A DNA stretch of 64,000 bases from Arthrobacter sp. Soil762 (lineage in GTDB: Bacteria; Actinomycetota; Actinomycetes; Actinomycetales; Micrococcaceae): NCBI RefSeq assembly GCF_001428335.1, contig NZ_LMSG01000017.1:140-64139 (forward strand). The letters are read 5' to 3'. Made by a program: the position numbers and the translations under genes. Of this stretch, positions 8,586 to 19,360 are shown piece by piece (the stretch's first letter is position 1; every line of letters starts with the position of its first letter). Below the pieces are notes generated by a model, which was not told where the DNA came from, made no database searches, and was given only the letters and a program-made list of their open reading frames with translations.

Positions 8586-10328
8586 CTAGAGTCCCAGGTC
8601 GGCCTCGAAGGCGCCTTCTTCAAGGCGGGCCTTCAGGGTCTGGAGGAAGCGGCCCGCATCCGCGCCGTCCACCAGGCGGTGGTCGTACGTGAGGGACAGG
8701 TACATCATGGAGCGGATGGCGATCGAGTCGTCACCGTTCTCATCGGCCACCACCACGGGGCGCTTGACGATCGCGCCGGTTCCCAGGATGCCCACCTGCG
8801 GCTGGTTGATGATCGGGGTGTCGAACAGGGCGCCGACCGAACCGATGTTGGTGATGCTGAACGTTCCGCCGGACAGTTCGTCCGGACCGATCTTGCCGTC
8901 GCGGGTGCGCCCGGCAACGTCGGCGATCTTGGCGGCCAGTCCGGCCAGGTTCAGGTTGCCGGCATCCGTGATCACCGGAACCAGCAGGCCCTTGTCCGTG
9001 TCCACTGCGATCGCCAGGTGCTCGGCGTTGTGGTACGTGATCTCCTGCTTGTCCTCGTCGTACGCAGCGTTGAGCTTGGGGTGCTGCTTGAGGGCCTCGG
9101 CCACGGCCTTGGCGATGAACGGCAGGAAGGTGAGCTTGACGCCGTTCTGGGCCAGGAAGGAGTTCTTGGCCTTCAGGCGGAGCTTGGCCACCTTGGTCAT
9201 GTCCACTTCGTGCACCTGCGTGAGCTGCGTGGAGATTTCGAGGGATTCGCGCATACGGCGGGCGATGACCTGGCGGATGCGGGGTGCCTTCTGCGTGGTG
9301 CCGCGCAGGGAGGAGGCAGCCGGGCCGGCCGGAGCGGCGGACGGCTTGGCCGGTGCTGCTGGAGCGGGAGCGGCCTTGGCTTCTGCCGCGGCGAGGACGT
9401 CCTGCTTGCGGATGCGCCCACCGACGCCGGTGCCGGACAGTGATGCGACGTCCACGCCGTGCTGGTTGGCCAGCTTCCGGACCAGGGGAGTCACGTAGCC
9501 GGATTCGCCACCGGCAGCAGGCTCGGCTGCGGGTGCCGGGGCCGTAGCGGGAGCAGGTGCTGCTGCCGCGGCAGGTGCCGCCGGAGCAGGCTCTGCCTTG
9601 GGTGCTTCGGGTGCCGGTGCCGCTGCGGGCGCCGGTGCGGCAGGCGCGGCGGCGGGTGCCGGCGCTGCAGCTGGGGCCGGTGCGGAGGCTGCGGGGGCTG
9701 CCGCGCCGGAGCCGATGACGGCGAGGACGGCGCCAACTTCGGCGGTTTCGTCTTCGTTGACACGGATTTCCTGCAGCGTTCCCGCGACGGGGGACGGGAT
9801 TTCGGTGTCAACCTTGTCCGTGGATACCTCGAGCAGCGGTTCGTCCACTGCAACGGTGTCGCCCACGGCCTTCAGCCAGCGGGTGACGGTTCCTTCGGTG
9901 ACGCTTTCGCCCAGTGCCGGGAGGGTGACGTCGTGGCTTTCGCCGTCCGAAGCGGCGGGTGCTGCCGCTGCGGGAGCTTCTGCAGCCGGTGCTTCTGCGG
10001 CCGGGGCTTCCTCGGCCGGGGCCTCTGCAGCCGGTGCGGCGGGGGCTTCCACGGCCGGTGCTGCTGCTTCGGGGGCTGCGCCGCCGCCGGAGCCATCGCC
10101 GATGCGGACCAGGGGAGCGCCAACTTCAGCGGTCTCGTCTTCGGCTACGAGGATTTCCTCGATGATGCCGGCAATCGGAGAGGGGATTTCGGTGTCTACT
10201 TTGTCGGTGGAAACCTCGAGCAGCGGTTCGTCCACCTCTACCCGGTCACCTACCTGCTTGAGCCAGCGGGTGACGGTTCCTTCGGTGACGCTCTCACCGA
10301 GGGCGGGCAAGTTAACGGATTCAGACAT
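8586..10328 (-). CDS. sucB: Dihydrolipoamide acyltransferase (E2) with two lipoyl domains
   Basis: This is the E2 subunit of 2-oxoacid dehydrogenase complexes, called SucB/DlaT in actinobacteria, where it may serve both the pyruvate and the 2-oxoglutarate complexes. It has 580 residues: lipoyl domain 1 with K43 in [11 protein letters not shown], lipoyl domain 2 with K172 in the same motif, then a peripheral subunit-binding domain around 285-320 ([15 protein letters not shown]). The catalytic domain ends with DHRLVDG near 549-555. Long Ala/Pro/Glu-rich linkers follow each lipoyl domain and are coded by low-complexity GC-rich repeats. lpdA (E3) lies just upstream on the same strand but a hairpin separates the two. 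LipB and LipA would supply its cofactor. Confidence 0.95.
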   Translation of the reverse strand: MSESVNLPALGESVTEGTVTRWLKQVGDRVEVDEPLLEVSTDKVDTEIPSPIAGIIEEILVAEDETAEVGAPLVRIGDGSGGGAAPEAAAPAVEAPAAPAAEAPAEEAPAAEAPAAEAPAAAAPAASDGESHDVTLPALGESVTEGTVTRWLKAVGDTVAVDEPLLEVSTDKVDTEIPSPVAGTLQEIRVNEDETAEVGAVLAVIGSGAAAPAASAPAPAAAPAPAAAPAAPAPAAAPAPEAPKAEPAPAAPAAAAAPAPATAPAPAAEPAAGGESGYVTPLVRKLANQHGVDVASLSGTGVGGRIRKQDVLAAAEAKAAPAPAAPAKPSAAPAGPAASSLRGTTQKAPRIRQVIARRMRESLEISTQLTQVHEVDMTKVAKLRLKAKNSFLAQNGVKLTFLPFIAKAVAEALKQHPKLNAAYDEDKQEITYHNAEHLAIAVDTDKGLLVPVITDAGNLNLAGLAAKIADVAGRTRDGKIGPDELSGGTFSITNIGSVGALFDTPIINQPQVGILGTGAIVKRPVVVADENGDDSIAIRSMMYLSLTYDHRLVDGADAGRFLQTLKARLEEGAFEADLGL

Positions 10329-10388
10329 GTCGTCCCCGTTCTCCTTATTGATCTTTTGTGCGGATGATGGCTGGCTTGTTTGAGCTTA

Positions 10389-10417
10389 GTGCACCCGGCA
10401 GGTCGCGCCGGGTGCAC
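10389..10417 (-). terminator. Hairpin between lpdA and sucB
   Basis: GTGCACCCGGC at 10389-10399 pairs perfectly with 10407-10417 around a 7-nt loop. It lies downstream of the lpdA stop and upstream of sucB on the minus strand, so sucB probably also has its own promoter. Confidence 0.55.
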
Positions 10418-10452
10418 CAAGCCCTGTTGTCTTGCGGTAAAACGGGAGGCTA

Positions 10453-11835
10453 TTAGCCGTGGAGGGCCTTGCCTGCGAGTGCAAGGTGGGCTTCACCGAG
10501 TGACTCGTTCTGGGTCGGGTGGGCATGCACAAGCTGTGCGACGTCCTCCGGGTAGGCTTCCCAGTTCACGATGAGCTGCGCTTCACCGATCTGCTCGCCC
10601 ATGCGGGCGCCGATCATGTGCACGCCCACCACTGGACCGTCCTTCTGGCGGACCAGCTTCACGATGCCGCTGGTGCCCAGGATGGAACTCTTGCCGTTTC
10701 CGGCCAGGTTGTACTCCTGGGTTTCCACCTGGTCCTCGCCGAACTTCTCCTTGGCGCCCTTCTCGGTGTAACCAACCGTGGCGATCTCCGGTTCGGAGTA
10801 CGTGACCTTGGGGATGTTGACGTCCTCGACGACGACGGGCTTCAGGCCGGCGATTTCCTCGGCCACGAAGATTCCCTGCTGGTAGCCGCGGTGTGCCAGC
10901 TGCACGCCCGGGACGATGTCGCCAACGGCGTAGACGTTGCCAACGCCGGTGTGCAGGCGCTCGTTGGTAATGACGAAGCCGCGGTCAATGGTGACGCCCG
11001 CTTCCTCGTAGCCAAGGTTGGCTGTGACGGGGCCGCGGCCCACGGCAACAAGGAGCAGGTCGGCTTCGAACGTCTTGCCGTCCACGAGGGTGACCTTGAC
11101 GCCGTCGTCGTTCTGCTCCACACCCTGGAAGAAGACACCGGTGGAGAACTTGATGCCGCGCTTCTTGAAGGCGCGCTCGAAGTTCTTGACGATCGTCGCG
11201 TCCTCGTTCGGGACCAGCGAAGGCAGGCCCTCGACGATGGTGACATCGACCCCGAAGGACTTCCAGACCGAAGCGAACTCGACGCCGATCACGCCGCCGC
11301 CCAGGATGATGGCGCTCTTGGGGATGTAGTCCATGGTGAGGGCTTCGTCGGAGGTGATAACCTTGCCGCCGATTTCCAGGCCCGGCAGCGAGCGGGAGTA
11401 CGAACCGGTCGCAAGCACGATGTTCTTGCCCTTGTAGGCCGTGCCGTTGACGGTGACGGTGTCCGGGGCGGTCAGCTTGCCTTCGCCTTCGATGACAGTG
11501 ATGCCCTTGGACTTGATCAGCCCCTGCAGTCCCTTGAACTTGCCGGCGACGATGCCGTCCTTGTATGCATTGACAGCGGTGATGTCGATGCTGTCCAGGG
11601 TGACATTCACGCCGTATTTGGCGGAGTCACGGGCGTGATCCGCCAGCTCTGCGGAGTGCAGCAGTGCCTTGGTGGGGATACAGCCGTTATGCAGGCACGT
11701 ACCACCCAGTTTGGCTTTCTCAACCAGACCAACGGTGAAGCCAAGCTGAACGGCCCGGAGGGCGGTGGCGTAGCCGCCGCTTCCGCCACCGAGTACCAGG
11801 ATGTCGAATTCTTGCGCAGTTGCCTGATCGGCCAC
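10453..11835 (-). CDS. lpdA: Dihydrolipoyl dehydrogenase (E3)
   Basis: An FAD-dependent disulfide oxidoreductase of 460 residues that reoxidises dihydrolipoamide on E2 with NAD+. Features are the N-terminal FAD Rossmann motif LVLGGGSGGYATA, the redox disulfide GGTCLHNGC (C47, C52) and a second GGGVIGVEFA motif for NAD+. The C-terminal HAHPTQNESLGEAH holds the active-site His-Glu pair. The GTG start at 11835 is supported by GAGGGAG 7 nt upstream. It pairs functionally with the adjacent sucB. Length is typical. Confidence 0.95.
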   Translation of the reverse strand: MADQATAQEFDILVLGGGSGGYATALRAVQLGFTVGLVEKAKLGGTCLHNGCIPTKALLHSAELADHARDSAKYGVNVTLDSIDITAVNAYKDGIVAGKFKGLQGLIKSKGITVIEGEGKLTAPDTVTVNGTAYKGKNIVLATGSYSRSLPGLEIGGKVITSDEALTMDYIPKSAIILGGGVIGVEFASVWKSFGVDVTIVEGLPSLVPNEDATIVKNFERAFKKRGIKFSTGVFFQGVEQNDDGVKVTLVDGKTFEADLLLVAVGRGPVTANLGYEEAGVTIDRGFVITNERLHTGVGNVYAVGDIVPGVQLAHRGYQQGIFVAEEIAGLKPVVVEDVNIPKVTYSEPEIATVGYTEKGAKEKFGEDQVETQEYNLAGNGKSSILGTSGIVKLVRQKDGPVVGVHMIGARMGEQIGEAQLIVNWEAYPEDVAQLVHAHPTQNESLGEAHLALAGKALHG

Positions 11836-12116
11836 TTAGACGCTCCCTCGCGTGAACGATGACGCGAGCTTTGCGCATCATCTGGTCTTGGAACTTGTAC
11901 TGCCGTGATTATGCCAGCAGGCAGGTTCTCTTTCATTTGTGACTACCGGGGTTCACCTTAGCGAACCCCTCATCCATGCTCCACCTTGGCGCCGCCTTTG
12001 TGGGGCGCTTGTGTCGAGTGTCACGCGGCCATGTGGCCAAGGGATCACGGCCGGTTCTGGAGGCGCATGACGCACAGCCGCGTGACAACTCACCAGCAAG
12101 GCAGGGTTTGCCTGGG
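11836..12116. other. Intergenic region between lpdA and pepA
   Basis: No credible gene is seen in these 281 bp. A small inverted repeat, GGGGTTC at 11948-11954 with GAACCCC at 11963-11969, could be a weak pepA terminator or an operator. Minus-strand CATAAT at 11908-11913 is a possible lpdA -10, about 73 nt before its start. Confidence 0.35.
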
Positions 12117-13643
12117 TCAGGCGGCAGCCGCCAGGATGTCCTCCACGTAGGCCACCAGTGTGCGGACCGTGCAGCCCGTGCCCTGCTTGTGGGTGTAGCC
12201 GTAAGGGCTTCCGTTGTTGAAGGAGGGGCCGGCGATGTCGATGTGCGCCCAGGGGATCTGCTCCCCGTCTTTGCCCTTGCCCACAAACTCGCGCAGGAAA
12301 ACAGCCGCGGTCATCATGCCGCCGTGGCGCTCACCGATATTGGCGAGGTCGGCCACCTGGGAGTCGATGCTCGGGCGCAGTTCCTCCGGCAGGGGCATGG
12401 GCCACACCAGTTCGCCCGCACGGTCGGCGGCGGACTTGAGCGGCCCGGTGACACTGTCAGAGCCCATCACGCCGGCGGTCCTGTTGCCGAGGGCGATGAG
12501 CTGCGCACCGGTGAGGGTGGCGACGTCGATGATGGCGTCAGGGTATTCGAGGCTCGCCGCGACGATGCCGTCTGCCATGACCAGGCGGCCCTCGGCATCG
12601 GTGTTCAGCACCTCAACGGTCTTGCCGCCGAACATGGTAAGGACATCCGCCGGCCGTGAGGCCGCACCGGAGGGCATGTTTTCTGCGATACAGAGCCAGG
12701 CGGTCGCCTTCACCGGCAGGCCAAGTCCCGCGATGGCCAGCACAGTATTAAGGACGACGGCGGCGCCCGCCATATCGCTCTTCATGTCACCCATGCCAAG
12801 GGCCGGCTTGATCGAAATTCCGCCGGTGTCGAACGTGATGCCCTTGCCCACCAGGGCGATTTTTGCGGTGGCCTTTGCGGGGGCGTATTCGACCTTCACC
12901 AGGCGGGGCTGTCGCGTGGACCCCTTGCCCACGCCCATGATGCCGCCGAAGCCTTCTTTTTCGAGGCGCTTTTCGTCCCAGACCGTGACCTTAACAGGCA
13001 GGCCCTTGGACAGTTCCTTGGCGGCCTCGGCGAAGGATTCGGGGTAGAGGTGGCTGGGCGGCTGGTTGACCAGGGATCGCGTGGCGTTGACGGCTTTGCC
13101 GATCAGGCCTGCCCGCGTCAGGGCAGAGCGCAGCGCATCATTGGCGGTAACGTCCGTGTAGATCACTGCGTTGCGGACCGGATCCTTCAGCCCGTCGTTG
13201 GACGACCGGTACTCGGTGAACGAATAGGCTCCCAGGGCGGCACCTTCGGCGACCGCCGCGACGTCGGCGACTCCCGCCGTCGGGAGCGCGAGGACAACGG
13301 TGGGCAGGCCGCTGAGCTGGCGGACGGCGGAACCTGCCGCACGCCGCAGGGCCTCTTCGGTCAGCGGGCGGCCAGCGGCCACTTTGCCGACGCCGGCGAG
13401 GACCAGGACCCCGGAACCCGTTTCCGGCAGGCCGGGCAGCCGGACGACCTGGTCAGCGGCGCCGGTGACGCCCAGGACCTTCAGGGAGTCAGTGAGCGCT
13501 TCAGCCGATTTTGCGGTCAGCGGATTCTCAAGCAGGACGGGGCCGTCCGATCCCTGTCCCACGCCGATGACAACGGCGTCACTGGGGGTCCTCTTCAGGT
13601 CCTTAGCGAGGGTACTAAGGTTGATTTCAGTATTCTTGACCAC
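12117..13643 (-). CDS. pepA: Leucyl aminopeptidase, M17 family
   Basis: A cytosolic manganese/zinc aminopeptidase of 508 residues that removes N-terminal residues from peptides. The C-terminal catalytic half carries VGKGITFDTGGISIKP, the metal-binding DMKSDMAGAA, and the family signature NTDAEGRLVMAD. GNRTAGVMG and the late HIDIAGPSF follow. The N-terminal half is the usual poorly conserved macro-like domain. I choose the GTG at 13643 because GAGGA lies 8 nt before it. The in-frame TTG at 13658 would overlap that ribosome-binding site. It may act with the tricorn protease in peptide turnover. Confidence 0.93.
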   Translation of the reverse strand: MVKNTEINLSTLAKDLKRTPSDAVVIGVGQGSDGPVLLENPLTAKSAEALTDSLKVLGVTGAADQVVRLPGLPETGSGVLVLAGVGKVAAGRPLTEEALRRAAGSAVRQLSGLPTVVLALPTAGVADVAAVAEGAALGAYSFTEYRSSNDGLKDPVRNAVIYTDVTANDALRSALTRAGLIGKAVNATRSLVNQPPSHLYPESFAEAAKELSKGLPVKVTVWDEKRLEKEGFGGIMGVGKGSTRQPRLVKVEYAPAKATAKIALVGKGITFDTGGISIKPALGMGDMKSDMAGAAVVLNTVLAIAGLGLPVKATAWLCIAENMPSGAASRPADVLTMFGGKTVEVLNTDAEGRLVMADGIVAASLEYPDAIIDVATLTGAQLIALGNRTAGVMGSDSVTGPLKSAADRAGELVWPMPLPEELRPSIDSQVADLANIGERHGGMMTAAVFLREFVGKGKDGEQIPWAHIDIAGPSFNNGSPYGYTHKQGTGCTVRTLVAYVEDILAAAA

Positions 13644-13903
13644 GGGGTAAGTCCTCAATTCTCGAAAAGGCTGTTCGCGCTGGTATGGATGTCAGGCGCC
13701 CGGCCATGGAAATCCGGCGGCCGTCCGATCGGGACGTCGCCGGGGTACCGGTAAACCCGTCCGGCGGGCCATTCACGATCGTAGCCGCTGCGGGCCGCGG
13801 CAGCGGAATCTCCTGAGACCTGCGCCACACCCGCTGGCGGAATTCAGGGGTGCCTGGCCGCGTTGTACAAGATATTCACCCGACTCCTTGAAAGGAAGAC
13901 GCC

Positions 13904-14842
13904 GTGCTTGAACGGATTTCCGGTTCCCTGCTGGACCCCGATGCGCTCTATGCGAGCAACATCGAGCTGTTCCACAGCCCGGCGCTCCGCGGGCTGAACC
14001 TGGTGATGGGTTTCACCGGCTTCGCCGATGCCGGCCACGTGGTGAAGCAGATCAATGCTGAGCTCCTGGACACCCTCGACGCCGAGACGGTGGCGGTGTT
14101 CGACGCCGACCAGCTCATCGACTACCGGTCGCGGCGGCCCCACATCTCCTTTGTGGAGGATCACTTGCAGGACTATCAGCAGCCGAAGCTGGCGCTGTAC
14201 AAGCTGACGGACGGGCTCGGCAGCCCCTTCCTGCTGCTGGCCGGTTTTGAACCCGACCTTCAATGGGAGCGGTTCGCGCGCGCCGTCGTCGGCATTGTGG
14301 AAAAGCTGGACGTGAACCTCGTAACGTGGATCCACTCCATTCCGATGCCGGTACCGCACACCCGCCCGGTGGGTGTGACCGTCCACGGCAACCGTCCGGA
14401 ACTGATCGAGGGCATCTCGGTCTGGAAGCCCACCGTTGACGTTCCGGCGGCCGTGGGCCACATCCTGGAGCTGCGGCTGATGGAAGCTGAGCGCAATGTT
14501 GCCGGCTACGTGATCCACGTTCCGCATTACCTCGCTGAGGCGGAATACCCGCCGGCCGCCGTAGCCGGACTCGAATTCCTCGGTGCCGCGACATCCCTGA
14601 TGTTGCCGGCGGACCGGCTGCGCGAAGCGGGCCGGGAAGTGGGCCGCCAGATCGCCGAGCAGGTGGCCGCCTCCGAAGATGTCCAGCAGGTGGTCACCCG
14701 GCTGGAGGAGCGGTACGACGAGAAGGCCGAAGGCACCGTCCGGCGCTCCCTCCTGGCCGATGAAAATGACGAACTGCCCAACGGGGACGAGCTGGGCGCG
14801 GCAGTGGAGGCTTACCTGGCCCGCGAGAACCCGCACTCGTAG
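13904..14842 (+). CDS. PAC2-family protein
   Basis: A 312-residue member of the PAC2 (proteasome assembly chaperone 2) family common in Actinobacteria. Seen features are LRGLNLVMGFTGFADAGHVVKQI near residues 26-50, PHISFVEDHL, LLAGFEPDLQWERF, and the VPHTRPVGVTVHGN stretch. The C-terminal third is charged and helical, ending in acidic ENDELPNGDEL. The start is a GTG preceded by GAAAGGAAG. The bacterial function is unknown; a link to proteasome assembly is known for eukaryotic homologues only. An MFS gene follows after a 69-bp gap. Confidence 0.85.
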   Translation: MLERISGSLLDPDALYASNIELFHSPALRGLNLVMGFTGFADAGHVVKQINAELLDTLDAETVAVFDADQLIDYRSRRPHISFVEDHLQDYQQPKLALYKLTDGLGSPFLLLAGFEPDLQWERFARAVVGIVEKLDVNLVTWIHSIPMPVPHTRPVGVTVHGNRPELIEGISVWKPTVDVPAAVGHILELRLMEAERNVAGYVIHVPHYLAEAEYPPAAVAGLEFLGAATSLMLPADRLREAGREVGRQIAEQVAASEDVQQVVTRLEERYDEKAEGTVRRSLLADENDELPNGDELGAAVEAYLARENPHS

Positions 14843-14899
14843 CCCGCACCCGTGCGTCCGCCTGGCAGACGCTTGCCCTGGTCCGGGCAGCAGCCCGGG

Positions 14900-14905
14900 C
14901 ATAAT
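14900..14905 (+). promoter_or_regulatory. -10 element of the MFS transporter gene
   Basis: CATAAT ends 6 nt before the GTG at 14912. The only purine-rich stretch is directly abutting the start, too close for a ribosome-binding site, so a leaderless transcript is likely. Confidence 0.4.
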
Positions 14906-14911
14906 GAGGGG

Positions 14912-16273
14912 GTGACTGCACCCCGAGCCTGGCTGATCTGGACCATCGGCATCTTCGCCTACCTTGTGGCCGTCTCCCAGCGCACGTCATTCGGGGTGGT
15001 GGGACTTGAGGCCACCGAGCGGTTCCATGCCGGCGCGTCCGCCATCTCCTTCTTTACGGTGCTGCAATTGCTGGTCTACGCCGGCCTGCAGATCCCCGTG
15101 GGCCTGCTGGTGGACAGATTCGGCTCGCGCGCCATGATCGCCGGTGGAGCCGTCCTGATGGGTCTTGGCCAGTTCCAGTTGGCCTTCGCCGACACCATCC
15201 CCGGCGGTGTGGCGGGGCGGGTTCTGGTGGGCGCCGGGGACGCCATGACCTTTATTTCCGTGATCCGCCTGATTCCGTTGTGGTTCGCGCCGGCCAGGGT
15301 TCCCCTGGTCACCCAGCTGACGGGCATGTCAGGCCAGCTCGGGCAGCTTTTCAGTGTGCTTCCCTTCGCCTTTGTCCTGCATTCCTTCGGCTGGACCTCC
15401 GGTTTCCTGATGCTGGCGGGCATGGCGGGCGTTGCGGTTGTCCTGGTGCTTGTGCTCTTGAAGGACCACCCGCCCGGTGCGCCCGCGCCGCAGGCGCAGC
15501 AGGGGTTGAAAGCCACGGGCGCCTCGCTCGCGCGGGCCTGGCGCCAGCCGGGTACCCGGCTGGGGATGTGGAGCCACTTCACCATCCAGTTCAGCGGCAC
15601 CGTCTTCGCCATGACCTGGGGATATCCGTTCCTGATCTCGGGGCAGGGCCTGGATGCCGGAACCGTGGCGGGCCTGATGACCTTGTACGTTGCGGCGGCG
15701 ATGGCGGTGGGCCCCTTCATTGGGCAGTTCGTCTCCCGTCACCCGCTTCGCCGGTCAACGATGGTCCTGCTCATCGCCGGCGCCACGGCCGCTGCCTGGG
15801 CCGCGGTGCTGCTGATGCCTGGCCGTTCCCCGCTGTGGTTGCTGGCGTGCCTGGTGGTCGTCCTGGCCATCGGGGGGCCGGGATCGATGATCGGGTTTGA
15901 TTTCGCGCGGACGTTCAATCCGGCGCACAGGATCGGAACCGCAACGGGCATCGTGAATGTGGGCGGCTTCATCGCGGCCCTCGTGGCCATCTTCCTGATC
16001 GGCCTGGTGCTGGACGTCCTGCTGGCCATCGGCTATTCCGGCGGCGTCCTGTACGGGCTCGAACCGTTCCGGATCGCACTCAGCGTACAGTTCCTGCTGC
16101 TGGGCTTTGGCGCCGCCATGACGATTGTCTGCCGGCGCAAAGTACGGCGCCAGATGGCAGCGCAGGGTGTTGTGGTGGCGCCGCTCCTTCGGGCCATGGC
16201 GCAGCAGCGGCGGGCGAACCTGGCCCAGCGTCGCCAGCCGTCCGAGTCCAAGGACCGCGCGGGCAAAGACTGA
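14912..16273 (+). CDS. MFS transporter of unknown substrate
   Basis: A 453-residue major facilitator protein with about 12 hydrophobic helices. The first begins directly at PRAWLIWTIGIFAYLVAVSQRTSFG. The short basic loop LLVDRFGSRAMI after helix 2 fits the MFS motif A (G-x3-D/R-x-G-R-R). A central loop rich in Pro, Ala and Gln separates the two six-helix halves, and the C-terminus is strongly basic. The GTG at 14912 is chosen over an upstream in-frame ATG at 14852 because the membrane segment starts at once. The substrate cannot be read from the sequence. Confidence 0.88.
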   Translation: MTAPRAWLIWTIGIFAYLVAVSQRTSFGVVGLEATERFHAGASAISFFTVLQLLVYAGLQIPVGLLVDRFGSRAMIAGGAVLMGLGQFQLAFADTIPGGVAGRVLVGAGDAMTFISVIRLIPLWFAPARVPLVTQLTGMSGQLGQLFSVLPFAFVLHSFGWTSGFLMLAGMAGVAVVLVLVLLKDHPPGAPAPQAQQGLKATGASLARAWRQPGTRLGMWSHFTIQFSGTVFAMTWGYPFLISGQGLDAGTVAGLMTLYVAAAMAVGPFIGQFVSRHPLRRSTMVLLIAGATAAAWAAVLLMPGRSPLWLLACLVVVLAIGGPGSMIGFDFARTFNPAHRIGTATGIVNVGGFIAALVAIFLIGLVLDVLLAIGYSGGVLYGLEPFRIALSVQFLLLGFGAAMTIVCRRKVRRQMAAQGVVVAPLLRAMAQQRRANLAQRRQPSESKDRAGKD

Positions 16274-16354
16274 CACCTTTCCTGCACAGGCAGGTTATTC
16301 ACATACGGTAAGTTGGCGCTTCACCGCGGCTCGCGCTGCGCCAAAGCTGGAACC

Positions 16355-17617
16355 ATGAAACCTTCAGAACACCTGACCGTCCGAGGCCCTGAAGACATCC
16401 TCGGGTTCATTCCGCATTCCCTGGGCTACTGGCCGGCCGACAGCCTGGTTGCGATGACCCTGCAGGGGAACCGGCTGGGAGCAACCCTGAGGCTGGATCT
16501 TCCCGGCCCGGAAACCCTCGCGGATCCGCGGGAGTACGCGCGCACGGTGCGCGATTATCTCCTGGCTGACGAGAATGCCGATGCCGCCCTGCTGGCCTGT
16601 TTCACCAACGACGGCTGGATGGAACCACCTGGAACATACCGCGGGCTATTGGATGCACTCCAGATGGTCCTAGGGGCCGCGGGGATGCCGGTGCGGGACG
16701 CCTGGTATGTCGGTGACGCCTTCTGGCGTGATGCCTTTTGCACCGATCCGTCCTGCTGCCCCTCGCCAGGCCGGTCGGTTCAGGCGATCCGGGACAGCAT
16801 GCTTAATGCCGAGATGGTCTTCCGCGGCAGTAGCGTCGGGCCCGCGCCGGAGGACGGGGCGCATCCTCCACCCCTGCTTTCCGGCGAGGACCGGGCAGCC
16901 GTCCTTGCCTCTGAGGCCACGTGGGCGGCGCAGCTGGACCGGCGACGGGGGAGCAGGGAACAGTTTGGCCAGCTGATGCTCCAATGGGAGGCCCTGCTGG
17001 CCAACGAGCCTGGTCAGCCTCTGCCCGTCTATGACGTTGCCTTCCTACGCGCGTCGCTCCGGGTCCCCGCCTGGCGTGACGCCGTCCTGGTGATGGCCGC
17101 CGCCGGTCAGGCGGCTGCCTTGGCGGGTGCCGAGATGTTCGGCATCTTCGATGCCGGCTGCATCCTGGCTCCGGTGGGGCCCGTACTCCCGGGGCCCTTA
17201 CCATCCGGACTTCCAGCGTCGGGAGCCGGACTGACAGGAAGGGAGCCTGCCGGACCGGGTGCTAACGGTCCCAGTACTCGCAGCATGCAGGGCATTCCAG
17301 GATATGGCGAAGTCCTGTTGGGACTGGACCCGGTGGTTCCTGCCTGGCACACCCTTAACAGCCTGGACGAGGTGCTGGAACAGCTGTCGGCGTGCGGCGG
17401 GCAGGCCGGTGCAGCCGCGCTGACCGGGCGTGGGTGGATCGCGTGGTGCAGGGGGAGGGGCTCCTACGCTGCTGCGTACCTCGGCCGCGCCCTTAACGAG
17501 GAGCCAGGCTACCGGCTCGCCGAACTCATGCTTGAGCTGGTCCGGCGCGGCACCCTCTGCGGCTGGGCTGCACGGAAGGAGGCCGCCTGGCGGAAATTCG
17601 AACCGGATGCGGCCTGA
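16355..17617 (+). CDS. DUF4192 family protein
   Basis: A 420-residue actinobacterial protein of unknown function. The N-terminus MKPSEHLTVRGPEDILGFI followed by HSLGYWPADSLVAMTL is the diagnostic DUF4192 opening. Further family features are the GDAFWRDAFCTDPSCCPSPG block with clustered cysteines, and a C-terminal ...CRGRGSYAAAYLGRALNEEPGYRLAELM segment that resembles a tetratricopeptide-like helix pair. I choose the ATG at 16355 because the conserved domain begins there. No membrane segment is present. It lies upstream of sigA on the same strand but 266 bp away. Confidence 0.85.
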   Translation: MKPSEHLTVRGPEDILGFIPHSLGYWPADSLVAMTLQGNRLGATLRLDLPGPETLADPREYARTVRDYLLADENADAALLACFTNDGWMEPPGTYRGLLDALQMVLGAAGMPVRDAWYVGDAFWRDAFCTDPSCCPSPGRSVQAIRDSMLNAEMVFRGSSVGPAPEDGAHPPPLLSGEDRAAVLASEATWAAQLDRRRGSREQFGQLMLQWEALLANEPGQPLPVYDVAFLRASLRVPAWRDAVLVMAAAGQAAALAGAEMFGIFDAGCILAPVGPVLPGPLPSGLPASGAGLTGREPAGPGANGPSTRSMQGIPGYGEVLLGLDPVVPAWHTLNSLDEVLEQLSACGGQAGAAALTGRGWIAWCRGRGSYAAAYLGRALNEEPGYRLAELMLELVRRGTLCGWAARKEAAWRKFEPDAA

Positions 17618-17883
17618 CCGGATTCCGCCTGACTGGTTTGGATGGGGGCAGCCTTGAGGTCAGGTTTGGGAAAACCGTGAGACAATGGTTGCCGAGACCC
17701 GGTTGGGTCCGTGAATCAAGTGCATGTGATGAAGCCCAGTCGGGAACATTACAGCCGCCCCGGCAGTTCTACTTGTAGACTCTGCCGGCCGTGGTTGCAC
17801 CTGATATTCATCACGGACTTGACAGGGTCATAGTGGTGTTGCCCGTATGGTGATTCCACAGACCGCCGCTAGAAAGGTTTTCT
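17618..17883 (+). promoter_or_regulatory. sigA: sigA upstream region with imperfect hairpin
   Basis: There is no gene here. An interrupted palindrome at 17760-17788 pairs CCGGCAG with CTGCCGG and inner TCTAC with GTAGA. TTGACA at 17820-17825 is a consensus -35, but the nearest -10-like TATGGT is 21 nt away, so promoter placement is unsure. AGAAAGG about 5 nt before the GTG at 17884 is the ribosome-binding site. Confidence 0.4.
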
Positions 17884-19191
<1,308 letters not shown>

Positions 19192-19208
19192 ATCAGGACT
19201 CAGGCAGC

Positions 19209-19265
19209 GCGGGTCCCCTTCGGCCCAGAATCTTCGGATGGATGGGCCGGAGGGGACCCGCGTTT
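19209..19265 (+). terminator. sigA: sigA terminator
   Basis: A 19-bp stem with one mismatch pairs 19209-19227 with 19243-19261, followed by GTTTTCC. The loop is 15 nt. It is one of the strongest intrinsic terminator candidates in the window. Confidence 0.8.
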
Positions 19266-19299
19266 TCCTGTCTGCGGCTTCATGGCAAGTTCACGACAA

Positions 19300-19331
19300 A
19301 AGAGGACCCCTCCGGCTGGAGGGGTCCTCTT
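19300..19331 (-). terminator. Terminator of the DUF7455 gene
   Basis: A perfect 14-bp stem (AAGAGGACCCCTCC at 19300-19313, complement at 19318-19331) closes a 4-nt GGCT loop. The minus-strand gene at 19361-19582 reads into it, and TTTTG follows in that direction. Confidence 0.8.
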
Positions 19332-19360
19332 CGAGGTGTATCAGGTTGTGGTGCGCCTGG

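Noticed and set aside
9459..10367. Cys/Gly-rich 302-codon frame antisense to sucB
   Set aside because: The cysteine richness comes from reading the Ala-rich linker codons (GCN) of SucB on the other strand.
10519..11862. 447-codon open frame antisense to lpdA
   Set aside because: Shadow of lpdA with no domain, start signal or independent context.
17767..17781. TTCTAC-TT-GTAGAC near sigA as another BlaI operator
   Set aside because: The spacer is 2 bp instead of 5, so the half-sites would be wrongly phased. It is better explained as part of a hairpin.
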